From Tepidaquicella sp964564635 (lineage in GTDB: Bacteria; Bacteroidota; Ignavibacteria; Tepidaquicellales; Tepidaquicellaceae): DNA of 64,000 nt. A model generated the notes under the pieces. It made no database searches. It saw only the letters and a program-made list of their open reading frames with translations, and was not told the origin of the DNA. The position numbers and the translations under genes were made by a program. Of this stretch, positions 1-8,859 are shown in pieces. Position 1 is the first letter of the stretch, and each line of letters opens with the position of its first letter. The stretch lies in contig CAZMAR010000003.1 of NCBI GenBank assembly GCA_964564635.1, forward strand, positions 1-64,000, read 5' to 3'.

Positions 1-59
<59 letters not shown>

Positions 60-101
60 ATTTACAAAACAAATATAATTTTATAGTAAATTTTTTTCAA
101 G

Positions 102-887
102 TCAAGTTGATTTTCCTAATTCCCTATGTACATGCATACTTGATGCCTGGGCTTTTGGGAATATTAATATTTCAGCTATAAGCACATTATCATCTCTTGT
201 TAAGATATATTCAATAGCATCTGCAACATCATCAGCATATAAAGGAATGAGCCCATCATATACGGCTTTTGCCCTCTTTTTATCACCGTGAAAACGAACT
301 ATACTAAATTCCGTTTCAGCCAAGCCTGGGTCAACAGTAGAAACTTTTATATTTGTGCCGAGTAAATCAATCCTGAAACCCTTGGTTAATGCATCCACAG
401 CATGTTTAGATGCACAATAGACGTTACCAGCGGGGTATACCTCTCTACCCGCAATTGACCCAATATTTACAATATGTCCTGACCCATTTTTTATCATCAA
501 TGGTATTACAGCTTTTGTAACATAAAGTAATCCTTTAACATTTGTATCTATCATTTCTTCCCAATCAGAAATTAAACCATCTTGTATTTTATTTAACCCA
601 CGAGATAATCCAGCATTATTAATTAAAAAATCAATTTTTTTCCATTTTGAAGGTAATTTAGAAATTGCTTTTGACACTTCTTTCTGATTTCTTACATCAA
701 GTTTTATTGGATAAACATCTACGGAAAATTTTTCCTTGATATCGTCAGAAATTTTCTTCAAGCGAGTAAGGCGCCTTGCAATTAGAATTAAATTGCAGCC
801 CTGAGCAGCCAGACGATATGCTGTGGCTTCACCAAAACCACTTGAGGCACCTGTAATTAATGCAATTTTACTTTTTATACTTCTCAT
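102..887 (-). CDS. SDR family NAD(P)-dependent oxidoreductase (YdfG-like)
   Basis: Classical short-chain dehydrogenase of 261 residues. The Rossmann dinucleotide motif TGASSGFG is at 12-19, NNAG at 90-93, the catalytic Ser near 144, and YxxxK at 157-161 (Tyr157, Lys161). The arginine pair just after the second strand (ARR, 37-39) suggests NADP preference. Overall it resembles the YdfG/3-hydroxy-acid dehydrogenase branch, which oxidises small hydroxy acids such as serine or 3-hydroxypropionate; the substrate cannot be read from sequence. It is divergent from pyruvate kinase with only 57 bases between the two starts, so both promoters must lie in that short AT-rich gap. tRNA-Gly follows downstream on the same strand. 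Confidence 0.88.
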   Translation of the reverse strand: MRSIKSKIALITGASSGFGEATAYRLAAQGCNLILIARRLTRLKKISDDIKEKFSVDVYPIKLDVRNQKEVSKAISKLPSKWKKIDFLINNAGLSRGLNKIQDGLISDWEEMIDTNVKGLLYVTKAVIPLMIKNGSGHIVNIGSIAGREVYPAGNVYCASKHAVDALTKGFRIDLLGTNIKVSTVDPGLAETEFSIVRFHGDKKRAKAVYDGLIPLYADDVADAIEYILTRDDNVLIAEILIFPKAQASSMHVHRELGKST

Positions 888-944
888 TTTTTGTTAATTT
901 ATATTTAAAATGAAAATAATAAAATATTCTTAAAAGTCAAAAAA

Positions 945-2372
945 ATGTTTAATAAAACAAAAATAATTTGCACTATAGGACCTGCTTCCTGTAATAAAGA
1001 AGTTTTAAAAGAGATGATTTATGAAGGAGCAGATGCTTTAAGATTAAATTTCTCTCATGGGGACTTTAACCAACACAAAGAATATGTAAAAAATATAAGA
1101 GAAGCAGAAAAAGAATCAGGAAAAAATGTATCTATCATACAGGATTTACAGGGACCAAGAATAAGAGTGGGGAAATTAAAAGTAAAAGAAGTAATTTTGA
1201 AAGAAAATCAAACAATAACAATTACCTCTGAAGATATATCAGGCGACAGTAAAAAGATTTCAACAACATATAAAAACTTTTGTAAGGATGTTAATATTAA
1301 TCAAAGAATTCTTATTGATGATGGTTTAATTCTTCTACTTGTTGAAAGAAAAATAAAAAAGAACAATTACCTAAATTTAATTTGTAAAGTAATAAAAGGT
1401 GGAATACTAAGAGAAAATAAAGGAATTAACTTACCTGATACAAAACTATCACTACCTGCATTAACGAAAAAGGACTTACAAGATATAGATTTTGGTATTA
1501 AACTTGGTGTGGATATGATTGCATTAAGTTTCGTTAGAAAAGCACAGGATATATTAACTTTAAAAAAAATACTTTCAAAAAAAGGATTTCGAATTCCTGT
1601 TATAGCTAAAATTGAGAGACCTGAAGCAATAAAGGACATAAATAAAATAATAAAAGTATCAGATGCAATAATGATTGCAAGAGGAGACCTTGGCATTGAA
1701 TTATCGCCAGAAGAAGTACCATTATTACAGAAAATAATAATAAGAAAATGTAATGAACATTTAAGACCAGTAATAACAGCAACGCAGATGCTTGAAAGCA
1801 TGGTAAAAAATAGAATACCAACCCGTGCAGAGAGTTCTGATGTTGCAAATGCAATTTTAGATGGAACAGATTGTGTTATGTTATCAGCGGAAACATCAAT
1901 AGGTTTCGACCCCGTTAATGCAGTTAAAACAATGTCAAAAATAATTCAAAAGACAGAGCAAATAAAACCCCTATCTATAAGGCAGGAAAGAAAAATTCAT
2001 TTTACTCTTGATGTTTTATGCTCAACTGCAATCGAAATAGCAGAGAAACTAAAAATTGAAACAATAATAACAATCTCAAAAACGGGAAAATCCCCTTTAT
2101 ATTTATCAAATAAAAGAGGAAATGCGAATATATTCGTAATTACTCCAAATTCTCATATTCAAAGATTTAATAATATTGTATGGGGAGTAAAACCCTTTTT
2201 ATACAATGGCTCACTAAACGAAACTGAAGTTATAAATTTTATCACTGAAAAATTATCTATAGAGGGCAATTATAATTTATCCGATAAAGCTATTTTCATT
2301 TATAACAAATCACATAGTAGTAACGAATCTGCTGATACAATTTCGATAATAGATTTTAATAAGGGAAAGTGA
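945..2372 (+). CDS. pyk: Pyruvate kinase
   Basis: Transfers phosphate from phosphoenolpyruvate to ADP in the last step of glycolysis. The 475-residue length is normal. Near the N terminus are TKIICTIGPAS and the substrate-binding RLNFSHG. QDLQGPRIR follows, then the catalytic-lysine/metal segment IAKIERPEA and the metal-site GDLGIELSPEEVP. The segment TATQMLESM with TRAESSDVANAILDGTD matches the family signature through to SAET. The C-terminal regulatory domain is complete. It stands alone, divergent from the SDR gene and convergent with a small lipoprotein gene, so it is probably monocistronic. The start codon fits the family N terminus; no clear Shine-Dalgarno is visible. Confidence 0.97.
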   Translation: MFNKTKIICTIGPASCNKEVLKEMIYEGADALRLNFSHGDFNQHKEYVKNIREAEKESGKNVSIIQDLQGPRIRVGKLKVKEVILKENQTITITSEDISGDSKKISTTYKNFCKDVNINQRILIDDGLILLLVERKIKKNNYLNLICKVIKGGILRENKGINLPDTKLSLPALTKKDLQDIDFGIKLGVDMIALSFVRKAQDILTLKKILSKKGFRIPVIAKIERPEAIKDINKIIKVSDAIMIARGDLGIELSPEEVPLLQKIIIRKCNEHLRPVITATQMLESMVKNRIPTRAESSDVANAILDGTDCVMLSAETSIGFDPVNAVKTMSKIIQKTEQIKPLSIRQERKIHFTLDVLCSTAIEIAEKLKIETIITISKTGKSPLYLSNKRGNANIFVITPNSHIQRFNNIVWGVKPFLYNGSLNETEVINFITEKLSIEGNYNLSDKAIFIYNKSHSSNESADTISIIDFNKGK

Positions 2373-2409
2373 TTAGAAGAATAAATACTTTTTTATGAGT
2401 ACCTAATCA
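2370..2409. terminator. Weak inverted repeat between convergent genes
   Basis: TGATTAG at 2370-2376 is matched by CTAATCA at 2403-2409 across a long A/T-rich loop that includes a six-T run. It lies exactly between the convergent pyk and lipoprotein genes, so it could end transcription in either direction. The stem is short and AT-rich, so this is tentative. Confidence 0.3.
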
Positions 2410-2412
2410 TTT

Positions 2413-2697
2413 CTATTTAAAGTTTTTCATATCCTCTTTAGCCTTATTTTCATAATCTGAAACTGAATACCCATATTTTTTACAAACTTCTTTTAGAATC
2501 TCTTCACACTTCTTTGAATATTCTTCTGGATTAGTAATTGACTGTCCAAAATCACCCTTCATTGTTTCACTTAAAACCTCAGTGGTGATTTTCTGATAAT
2601 CTTCATCGCTCATTTTCTTCCCACCACAACCTATTATAACAGAAAATGAAAATAAAAATAAAACTCCTAATGTTAAAAAATTTTTGATTTTTTTCAT
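2413..2697 (-). CDS. Small lipoprotein of unknown function
   Basis: A 94-residue protein with a basic start (MKKIKN), a hydrophobic core, and an IIGC lipobox placing the lipidated cysteine at residue 24. The mature part of about 70 residues is polar, rich in Lys/Glu/Asp, with two further cysteines near 64 and 72 (KKCEEILKEVCKKYG). Two cysteines eight residues apart in a predicted helix could be a disulfide or packing pair; this is inference. No family was recognised. The gene is flanked by pyk (convergent) and a histidine kinase gene on the same strand about 100 bases upstream. Confidence 0.7.
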   Translation of the reverse strand: MKKIKNFLTLGVLFLFSFSVIIGCGGKKMSDEDYQKITTEVLSETMKGDFGQSITNPEEYSKKCEEILKEVCKKYGYSVSDYENKAKEDMKNFK

Positions 2698-2797
2698 ATT
2701 AATACATTTAATTTATATAAATTACAAATATTAATTTTTTTAAGAAAAATTCAATTCAATCGCTTAAAATTTTATCGCTTATTAATATATTAGTTTT

Positions 2798-4330
2798 TTA
2801 CTCCTTATTAGGTAATGTTAAAATTACTTGAGTACCTTCCCCTTCCTTACTTTCGATTTCAATACTACCTTTATTCAATTCTGCCAACTCTTTAGAAATA
2901 AATAAACCAATCCCTGTACCTGCCTCATTTGAAGTACCTCTTGTGGATACAAATACATCCTTTAAAAAAAGTTTCTTCTTTATTTCTTCTTTTATGCCAA
3001 CTCCATAATCTATAAATATTACTTTGCTTTTTTGCCCTTCGCTAAGAAAATCAATCGTTATTCTACCACCCTGTTTTGAAAACTTTATAGAATTGCTTAA
3101 AATATTCCTTACAATAACTTTTAACAAATTTTTATCAGCATATACCTTAGCATCATCAGGGATAAGATTTTTTATTATAAGATTTTTACTTGTAATATTG
3201 AAATTGAAAAGATTTATCACATCAGATACTAAACTCTTTAAATTTAATTTTTCTATTTCTACTTTGTGTTTATTCAAATTTAGTTTATACCATTCCAGAA
3301 GATTTTCCAGCAATGCACTCTGACTTTGTGATACTGACATTATACACTTTGCAATACTGGTAATTTGTGACTTTGTCAATGTATCTATATCATTATATAA
3401 TGAATTTGAGAAGTTTAACAATATATGTGTGAAGTTTCTTAAATCATGCGCTAATATTGAAATAAATTGATCCTTACTTATATTTAATTCTTCAAGTTGT
3501 TTTGAATAACTCTGAATTTTCTGCATATCAAGCACTCTCTCAGTAATATCAAATATAACACCATCAATATATAGAGGTGAATTATCCCTGTCGAATATCG
3601 GTCTTCCCCTTTCTGATAAATATTTTATTGAACCATTTTTATCTTTAATCTTGTAACGAATAATGAAAGGACATTTATTCTTAAATGATTCATTAACAAT
3701 TCCCATTGATGTTTCTATTTCCTCATCGGACATCAATGAATAAAGTGGTAAAATACTTTTTTGATTATCGATTGTTTCAATGCTATATCCAGTTGATTCT
3801 TCAACATACTTATTAAAAAATTGAAGACGATTGTTTTCCTTCAGATAAATTCTATAAACGATTGCCGGAAGATTCTCTGCTAAAGTCTTATAAGATTCCT
3901 CGCTTTCGTAAAGCTTATTTTCAATTTTTTTTCTAAAAGTTATATCCCTTGCAACAGCAATTATAACATCTTTATCAAAATATTTACCTTTATTTAAAAT
4001 AACTTCTTTTGGAAATATTTCGCCATTTTTTCTTTTGCCCCACCATTCAAATACTCTTAATTCACCTTCAGCAGCTTTTTTTAAATGTTCAAATGTAGCC
4101 TGCATATCATTCAATCCCGGTGCTGAAAGAAACTCAGGCGTTTTTCCAATGAACTCGGAACGCTCATATCCATACATTTTAACTGCACCTTCATTAACAT
4201 CAATGAAAGTTCCGTTAAGGTCATGGATATATATCGCTTCTGTAATTGAATTATAAAAGCATTTAAATACTTCTAATATTTTTTCGTAATTCTCTATATA
4301 ATTTATATTTCCTAAATTATCGGATATCAT
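2798..4330 (-). CDS. PAS-domain sensor histidine kinase
   Basis: A 510-residue soluble sensor kinase with no membrane segment. Two PAS domains occupy roughly 20-135 and 145-265; the second ends with the usual DITER linker. The dimerisation/phosphoacceptor helix contains AHDLRNF with His295 as the likely phosphorylated residue; the proline of the common H-E-x-R-N-P form is absent here (Phe300), as seen in HisKA subfamilies reading HDLRN. The ATP-binding domain carries an N box (RNILSNSIKF, Asn409/Asn413), a G1 box DYGVGI at 441-446 and a G2 box GTGIGLF at 471-477. No response regulator is adjacent, so it is an orphan kinase; its partner could be one of the single-domain regulators at 23.4 or 32.9 kb. 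The signal is unknown. Confidence 0.92.
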   Translation of the reverse strand: MISDNLGNINYIENYEKILEVFKCFYNSITEAIYIHDLNGTFIDVNEGAVKMYGYERSEFIGKTPEFLSAPGLNDMQATFEHLKKAAEGELRVFEWWGKRKNGEIFPKEVILNKGKYFDKDVIIAVARDITFRKKIENKLYESEESYKTLAENLPAIVYRIYLKENNRLQFFNKYVEESTGYSIETIDNQKSILPLYSLMSDEEIETSMGIVNESFKNKCPFIIRYKIKDKNGSIKYLSERGRPIFDRDNSPLYIDGVIFDITERVLDMQKIQSYSKQLEELNISKDQFISILAHDLRNFTHILLNFSNSLYNDIDTLTKSQITSIAKCIMSVSQSQSALLENLLEWYKLNLNKHKVEIEKLNLKSLVSDVINLFNFNITSKNLIIKNLIPDDAKVYADKNLLKVIVRNILSNSIKFSKQGGRITIDFLSEGQKSKVIFIDYGVGIKEEIKKKLFLKDVFVSTRGTSNEAGTGIGLFISKELAELNKGSIEIESKEGEGTQVILTLPNKE

Positions 4331-4930
4331 TTCCTTATCCCTTGAAAAACCTTTGTATTAAAAATATTCAATTATAATATAAATAAATTTTTAATTAATG
4401 TAAACAAATATTTTAATGTGAAATATTATTAATGAAAAACAGATGATATAGTACTATTGTGTTTTTCTAATTTTATATGCAAAACTTATTCTGAAGTCAA
4501 GATTTTTACTCAAAATTAATTTTTTTAAAAAATAAGGTTTTAATACAAGAAAAAATTCTTTTGATTATTCTTTTTTGTTAAAATTTCATAGGGAAATATG
4601 CAATACATCCCACCATTATAATTATTTGTTTTAGAGTATAAGTTTAATAATGCGAAAAAAATCAAATTTATTTATGATAACTCAAATTAATGTTCTCATA
4701 TCGAATTTCCATTTTAAGCACTAAAAAACAAAAACATTTCTCTATAAAAAAATTTTAAATTAAAATTAACAAAGCTAAACCGAATTGAAAAAATAAAAAT
4801 ATTGTGATTACCAAAAGAAGTATACTTAATTTAAGATTATCGAAAACAATTTTTTATAAATTGAGAATTAAAAATCTTTTGGGCACTGATTTTAAAAAAA
4901 AATAATTTTATAAAAGGGAAATAATTAGTA
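4331..4930. other. Intergenic region without a recognisable gene
   Basis: About 600 bases of very AT-rich sequence between the divergent histidine kinase and the groES promoter. No open frame with coding character, RNA gene or strong hairpin was found. It may hold the kinase promoter near its left end, but no box stands out. Confidence 0.6.
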
Positions 4931-4961
4931 TTGATTTTCAAAAATAAATATATTATTTTAG
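4931..4961 (+). promoter_or_regulatory. groESL promoter, Bacteroidetes-type
   Basis: TTG at 4931-4933 is separated by 20 bases from TATTTTAG at 4954-4961, one base off the Bacteroidetes -7 consensus TAnnTTTG. The efp promoter in this window has the same geometry. The -7 element overlaps the left arm of the CIRCE operator, so a bound HrcA repressor would block polymerase directly. Confidence 0.5.
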
Positions 4962-4984
4962 CACTACTCACTTGAGAGTGCTAA
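4958..4984 (+). promoter_or_regulatory. CIRCE operator (HrcA site)
   Basis: TTAGCACTA (4958-4966), nine-base spacer, GAGTGCTAA (4976-4984). The known CIRCE consensus is TTAGCACTC-N9-GAGTGCTAA, so only the last base of the left arm differs (A for C). It lies 50 bases before groES. HrcA bound here represses chaperonin transcription and releases it on heat shock; hrcA itself is not in this window. Confidence 0.93.
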
Positions 4985-5034
4985 TAATAATAAATAAATT
5001 ACATATTATCAATTAATTAAAAAAGAGGTGCAAT

Positions 5035-5319
5035 ATGAACTTAAAACCATTAGCAGACAGAATCCTCGTAAAGCCCTCACCGGCAGAGGAAAAAACTAAA
5101 TCGGGAATTATAATCCCCGATACTGCAAAAGAAAAGCCTATGCAAGGGGAAGTAGTTGCAGTAGGTAAAGGAAGAGTTACCGAAGATGGTAAACTCATTC
5201 CAATGGAATTAAAAGTAGGAGATAAAGTACTCTATGGAAAATATTCTGGAACCGAAGTCACAATTGATGGCGAAGAGTACTTAATTATGAGAGAATCAGA
5301 TGTTTATGCAATTATTTAA
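5035..5319 (+). CDS. groES: Co-chaperonin GroES
   Basis: Hsp10 ring that caps the GroEL folding chamber. At 94 residues it has the normal length and the family start MNLKPLADRILVKP, the mobile loop EEKTKSGIIIPDTAKEKP that contacts GroEL, and the C-terminal YLIMRESDVYAII. A strong ribosome binding site GAGGTG lies at 5025-5030, four bases before the ATG, which fixes the start. groEL follows after 31 bases. Transcription is expected from the CIRCE-controlled promoter just upstream. Confidence 0.98.
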   Translation: MNLKPLADRILVKPSPAEEKTKSGIIIPDTAKEKPMQGEVVAVGKGRVTEDGKLIPMELKVGDKVLYGKYSGTEVTIDGEEYLIMRESDVYAII

Positions 5320-5350
5320 ATTAAAAAAAATTAAAAAAGGAGTATAGAAT

Positions 5351-6985
5351 ATGTCATCAAAATTAATTCACTTCAATACAGAAGCAAGGTCAGCTCTCTT
5401 AAAAGGAGTTGATAAACTTGCTAATGCAGTAAAAGTTACCTTAGGTCCAAAAGGTAGAAATGTGCTGATTGAAAAAAAATTCGGTGCACCCACAGTTACC
5501 AAAGATGGTGTCACAGTAGCAAAAGAAATTGAACTGGAAGATGCTGTTGAAAATATGGGCGCACAGATGGTAAAGGAAGTTGCATCAAAGACCAGTGATG
5601 TTGCTGGTGATGGAACAACCACAGCAACCGTATTAGCACAGGCAATTTTTAGAGAAGGTTTAAAGTATGTTACCAGCGGTGCAAATCCAATGGATTTGAA
5701 AAGAGGAATTGATATGTCTGTAGAAAAAGTTGTTGAAGGGTTGAAGGAATTATCTCAACCTATTAAGGACAATAAGGAAATTGCACAAGTTGGTTCAATC
5801 TCTGCAAATAATGACCCAAAGATAGGCGATTTAATTGCCGAAGCAATGGATAAAGTCGGAAAAGATGGAGTAATCACAGTAGAAGAAGCAAAAGGTACGG
5901 AAACAACTGTCGAAGTTGTTGAAGGAATGCAATTTGATAGAGGATATCTTTCACCATACTTTGTTACCAATGCTGATTCTATGGAAGCTGAACTTGAAGA
6001 CCCGCTTATTCTTATACACGATAAGAAAATATCAGTGATGAAGGACTTGTTACCAGTTCTTGAAAAAGTTGCACAAAGTGGTCGAAGTTTATTAATAATC
6101 GCTGAAGATATTGAAGGAGAAGCACTTGCAACTTTAGTTGTTAATAAACTTAGAGGAACGCTTAAAGTTTGTGCTGTTAAAGCTCCTGGATTCGGTGATA
6201 GAAGAAAAGCTATGCTTGAAGATATAGCTATCTTAACAAACGGAACGGTTATTTCAGAAGAACAGGGATATAAACTTGAGAATGCTACCTTATCTTACCT
6301 TGGTTCTGCGAAACGCGTTGTAGTAGATAAAGACAATACAACAATAGTAGAAGGAGCTGGTGAAACTGTAAACATAAAGAAAAGAATTAACGAAATAAAA
6401 GCTCAGATTGAAAAAACCACATCCGATTATGATAAAGAAAAACTACAGGAAAGACTTGCAAAATTATCAGGTGGTGTTGCTGTTTTGAAGATTGGTGCTG
6501 CGACAGAAGTTGAAATGAAAGAAAAGAAAGCAAGAGTAGAAGATGCTCTCCATGCAACAAGGGCTGCAGTAGAAGAAGGTATTGTGCCTGGTGGAGGTGT
6601 TGCATATTTAAGAGTGATACATAAACTTGATGAAATAAAGACTGATAATGAAGATATAAAATTAGGGATAAACATCATCAGGAAAGCCCTTGAAGAGCCT
6701 ATCAGACAAATAGTAGAGAATGCTGGTGAAGAAGGTTCGGTAGTTGTAAACAAGGTAAAAGAAGGAAAAGGTAGTTTTGGATTCAATGCAACAACTAATA
6801 AATACGAAGACCTTGTAAAAGCAGGTGTAATAGACCCGACAAAAGTATCAAGGGTAGCACTTGAAAATGCTGCTTCAGTTGGTTCGTTATTATTAATGAC
6901 TGAAGCTACAGTGAGTGAAAAACCTGAGAAAGAAAAACCAATGATGCCACCAGGTGGAATGGGTGATATGGGTGGTATGTATTAA
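5351..6985 (+). CDS. groL: Chaperonin GroEL
   Basis: Hsp60 ATP-driven folding chamber, 544 residues. Recognisable are the equatorial nucleotide site KVTLGPKGRNV and DGTTTATVLAQA near the N terminus, the apical segment KISVMKDLLPVLE, VKAPGFGDRRKAML, and the C-terminal domain GIVPGGGVAYLR. It ends in a short Gly-Met tail (MMPPGGMGDMGGMY), typical of functional GroELs. An AAAGGAG ribosome site lies just before the start. It is the second gene of the groESL operon, which ends at the hairpin at 7013. Confidence 0.98.
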   Translation: MSSKLIHFNTEARSALLKGVDKLANAVKVTLGPKGRNVLIEKKFGAPTVTKDGVTVAKEIELEDAVENMGAQMVKEVASKTSDVAGDGTTTATVLAQAIFREGLKYVTSGANPMDLKRGIDMSVEKVVEGLKELSQPIKDNKEIAQVGSISANNDPKIGDLIAEAMDKVGKDGVITVEEAKGTETTVEVVEGMQFDRGYLSPYFVTNADSMEAELEDPLILIHDKKISVMKDLLPVLEKVAQSGRSLLIIAEDIEGEALATLVVNKLRGTLKVCAVKAPGFGDRRKAMLEDIAILTNGTVISEEQGYKLENATLSYLGSAKRVVVDKDNTTIVEGAGETVNIKKRINEIKAQIEKTTSDYDKEKLQERLAKLSGGVAVLKIGAATEVEMKEKKARVEDALHATRAAVEEGIVPGGGVAYLRVIHKLDEIKTDNEDIKLGINIIRKALEEPIRQIVENAGEEGSVVVNKVKEGKGSFGFNATTNKYEDLVKAGVIDPTKVSRVALENAASVGSLLLMTEATVSEKPEKEKPMMPPGGMGDMGGMY

Positions 6986-7012
6986 TAGTAAAGGGAAGAT
7001 TAATAAATAAAG

Positions 7013-7043
7013 CAACGGCAGGTATTACCTGCCGTTGTTGTTT
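7013..7043 (+). terminator. Rho-independent terminator after groEL
   Basis: An 11-base-pair perfect stem CAACGGCAGGT (7013-7023) / ACCTGCCGTTG (7027-7037) with loop ATT, followed by a T-rich stretch. It lies between groEL and the convergent DUF2400 gene and could act on both strands. Confidence 0.88.
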
Positions 7044-7078
7044 ATAAATACAACATAAATTCAATATTATTTATTATC

Positions 7079-7840
7079 TTATTGCATTCCCAAATGACAC
7101 AAAGAGAAATCATATTTGACAGGGTCATTCGGATCAAATGTTTTTAATTTATCGGTTAACTTTAATGCAAATTTCATATCGCAAGACTTTCTATCAATTA
7201 ACTTTAATCTTTGCGCCTGACGATATACATGAGTATCAACAGGTATAATTAATTTTGATTTTGATATTTCTTTTCCCCAAATACCCAAATCCACATTATC
7301 CTTTCTTACCATCCACCTTAAAAATAAATTTAATCTTTTGCAAGTAGAATTATTTTCCGGTACCGGTATAAGATATCTAAATGAGCCATTTTTTAAAGAA
7401 AAAGAATTTATAGTTTTAGAGAAAAAATTTAAAGCATCGTATATATTCTCCTTAGAAGGGTTATATGTTCTAATAAATAAACTTTTTAAATCTTTATATT
7501 TATTAATCAATTTATTAAGTACCAAAACTAATTCAAGGAAATCTTCATCAGTATTAAATCTATAATAAAAACCTTTGCAATATTTTGAATCTCTCTTCTT
7601 ATTGAAATTGAAAATAAATTCATAAACATTTCCCCCAATTGATTTTAAAAACTTTTTTGTATGAAAAATTATTTGTTCAACTCTACCATAAGCATAACAT
7701 GATACAATGAATCCTAAAAATTCAATATCTTTTATATCCTGTAAGCCATGCAATAACCACACAGGATCATTATCAGAATATTGCTTGTTGTATTTGTTGT
7801 AAAGAGAATCGAGTAATTGTTTCAGTTTATAATTATTCAT
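7079..7840 (-). CDS. TIGR02757/DUF2400 family protein
   Basis: A 253-residue member of the TIGR02757 (DUF2400) family, common in Bacteroidota and relatives. The family core is clear: FRYLIPVPENNSTCKRLNLF, then LRWMVRKDNVDLGIWG and LIIPVDTHVYRQA in the C-terminal half. The helical pattern and the D-T-H segment recall the helix-hairpin-helix DNA glycosylase fold, but no glycosylase activity is established and I do not claim one. It overlaps the end of miaA by eight bases (7833-7840), so the two are translationally coupled, with miaA first. Confidence 0.88.
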   Translation of the reverse strand: MNNYKLKQLLDSLYNKYNKQYSDNDPVWLLHGLQDIKDIEFLGFIVSCYAYGRVEQIIFHTKKFLKSIGGNVYEFIFNFNKKRDSKYCKGFYYRFNTDEDFLELVLVLNKLINKYKDLKSLFIRTYNPSKENIYDALNFFSKTINSFSLKNGSFRYLIPVPENNSTCKRLNLFLRWMVRKDNVDLGIWGKEISKSKLIIPVDTHVYRQAQRLKLIDRKSCDMKFALKLTDKLKTFDPNDPVKYDFSLCHLGMQ

Positions 7841-8777
7841 TAATGAATTTATTCCATTCTTTTACTATAAAACCAACAACTTCGGAATCTTTAGTAGATT
7901 TTGATATATTTATCCATTTGATTCTTTTATCTTTTCTAAACCAGGTCATCTGTCTTTTTGCATATCGTCGTGAATTCTGTTTGATTTTACTAATCATTTC
8001 TTCAAAAGTTAATTCTTTATTCAGAAATTGAAAGACCTCTTTTATCCCCACAGTATTAAGCGAATTAAACTTCTTATAATCATAACCTTTTTTAAAAAGA
8101 ACCTCAATTTCTGAGACTAACCCTCTATTAACCATTTCATCTACCCGATTATTTATCTTTTCATATAGAAAATTTCTATCAACACCCAAACCGACCTGAA
8201 GAGAACTAAAGTTTATTTCAGGTATATTTTTTTGTAATGTGGAAATTTTCTCTCCGGTTTGATAATATACTTCAAGTGCTCTTATCACTCTGCGAAAATA
8301 GTGAGGTTTTAATCTTAAAGCTGATTCACTATCAATTCTCATTAATTCATTATAAAGATACTCCTTTCCTTTAGTTTCAAGAAGTTGATTTAATCTTCCT
8401 CTGATTTTAGGGTCTACAGGTTCTGAATCAAATAGACCATCAATTAAAGATTTAACATATAAACCGCTTCCCCCCACAACAATAGGTATCCTTTTTCTTT
8501 TAAAAATCTCTTCTATTCTTTCCCTTCCCAATAATCCAAATTTTCCAGCGTTAAATTCCTCTTCAAGTTGAAGCTCCTCTATGAAATGATGTTTTATCGA
8601 GCTTCTTTGTTTCTCATCTGGTATTGCAGTTGCAATGCTAATATTTTTATATACCTGCCTTGAATCAGCAGAAATTATTTCACCGTTGATTATTTTCGCT
8701 ACCTCTATTGAATATTTTGTTTTTCCCGATGCAGTTGGACCTACAATTACAAGTATTTTCCTCTTTGTTAAATTCAT
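7833..8777 (-). CDS. miaA: tRNA dimethylallyltransferase
   Basis: Adds a dimethylallyl group from DMAPP to N6 of A37 in tRNAs that read U-starting codons. The P-loop GPTASGKT sits near the N terminus, followed by SADSRQVYK and later KPHYFRRVIRALEVY and the C-terminal FRKDKRIKWI. About 314 residues, as expected. A TTG at 8783 would add two residues, but the ATG at 8777 (MNLTKRKILVIVG) is the better start. dxr elsewhere in this window supplies the same isoprenoid pathway. It overlaps the downstream DUF2400 gene by eight bases. Confidence 0.96.
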   Translation of the reverse strand: MNLTKRKILVIVGPTASGKTKYSIEVAKIINGEIISADSRQVYKNISIATAIPDEKQRSSIKHHFIEELQLEEEFNAGKFGLLGRERIEEIFKRKRIPIVVGGSGLYVKSLIDGLFDSEPVDPKIRGRLNQLLETKGKEYLYNELMRIDSESALRLKPHYFRRVIRALEVYYQTGEKISTLQKNIPEINFSSLQVGLGVDRNFLYEKINNRVDEMVNRGLVSEIEVLFKKGYDYKKFNSLNTVGIKEVFQFLNKELTFEEMISKIKQNSRRYAKRQMTWFRKDKRIKWINISKSTKDSEVVGFIVKEWNKFINE

Positions 8778-8802
8778 GAACAAAAAAATTTATATTAACA
8801 AA

Positions 8803-8829
8803 GCGCACAAGTTAACAGAACTTGTGCGC
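8803..8829 (-). terminator. Terminator after the secreted T9SS protein gene
   Basis: An 11-base-pair perfect stem GCGCACAAGTT (8803-8813) / AACTTGTGCGC (8819-8829) with a five-base loop. On the minus strand it is followed by TTTGTTAATATAAATTTTTTT. It separates the 995-residue protein gene from miaA. Confidence 0.8.
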
Positions 8830-8859
8830 GTAAAAAATAACAAAATTTAAGAAAATCTT

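Noticed and set aside
218..223. GAFTDA loop in the NtrC-type regulator (residue numbers of the protein at 33363-34715) as a possible loss of sigma-54 contact
   Set aside because: GAFTDA is, as far as I recall, a common natural variant in this family, so it is not evidence of lost function.
1367..1854. Two long minus-strand frames inside pyk
   Set aside because: They mirror the pyruvate kinase coding frame; composition is low-complexity and no motif is present.
2370..2409. Inverted repeat after pyk as a strong bidirectional terminator
   Set aside because: Only seven base pairs with a 26-base loop; kept only as a weak feature.
6387..6786. Minus-strand frames inside groEL
   Set aside because: Shadows of the chaperonin gene with no own start signals.
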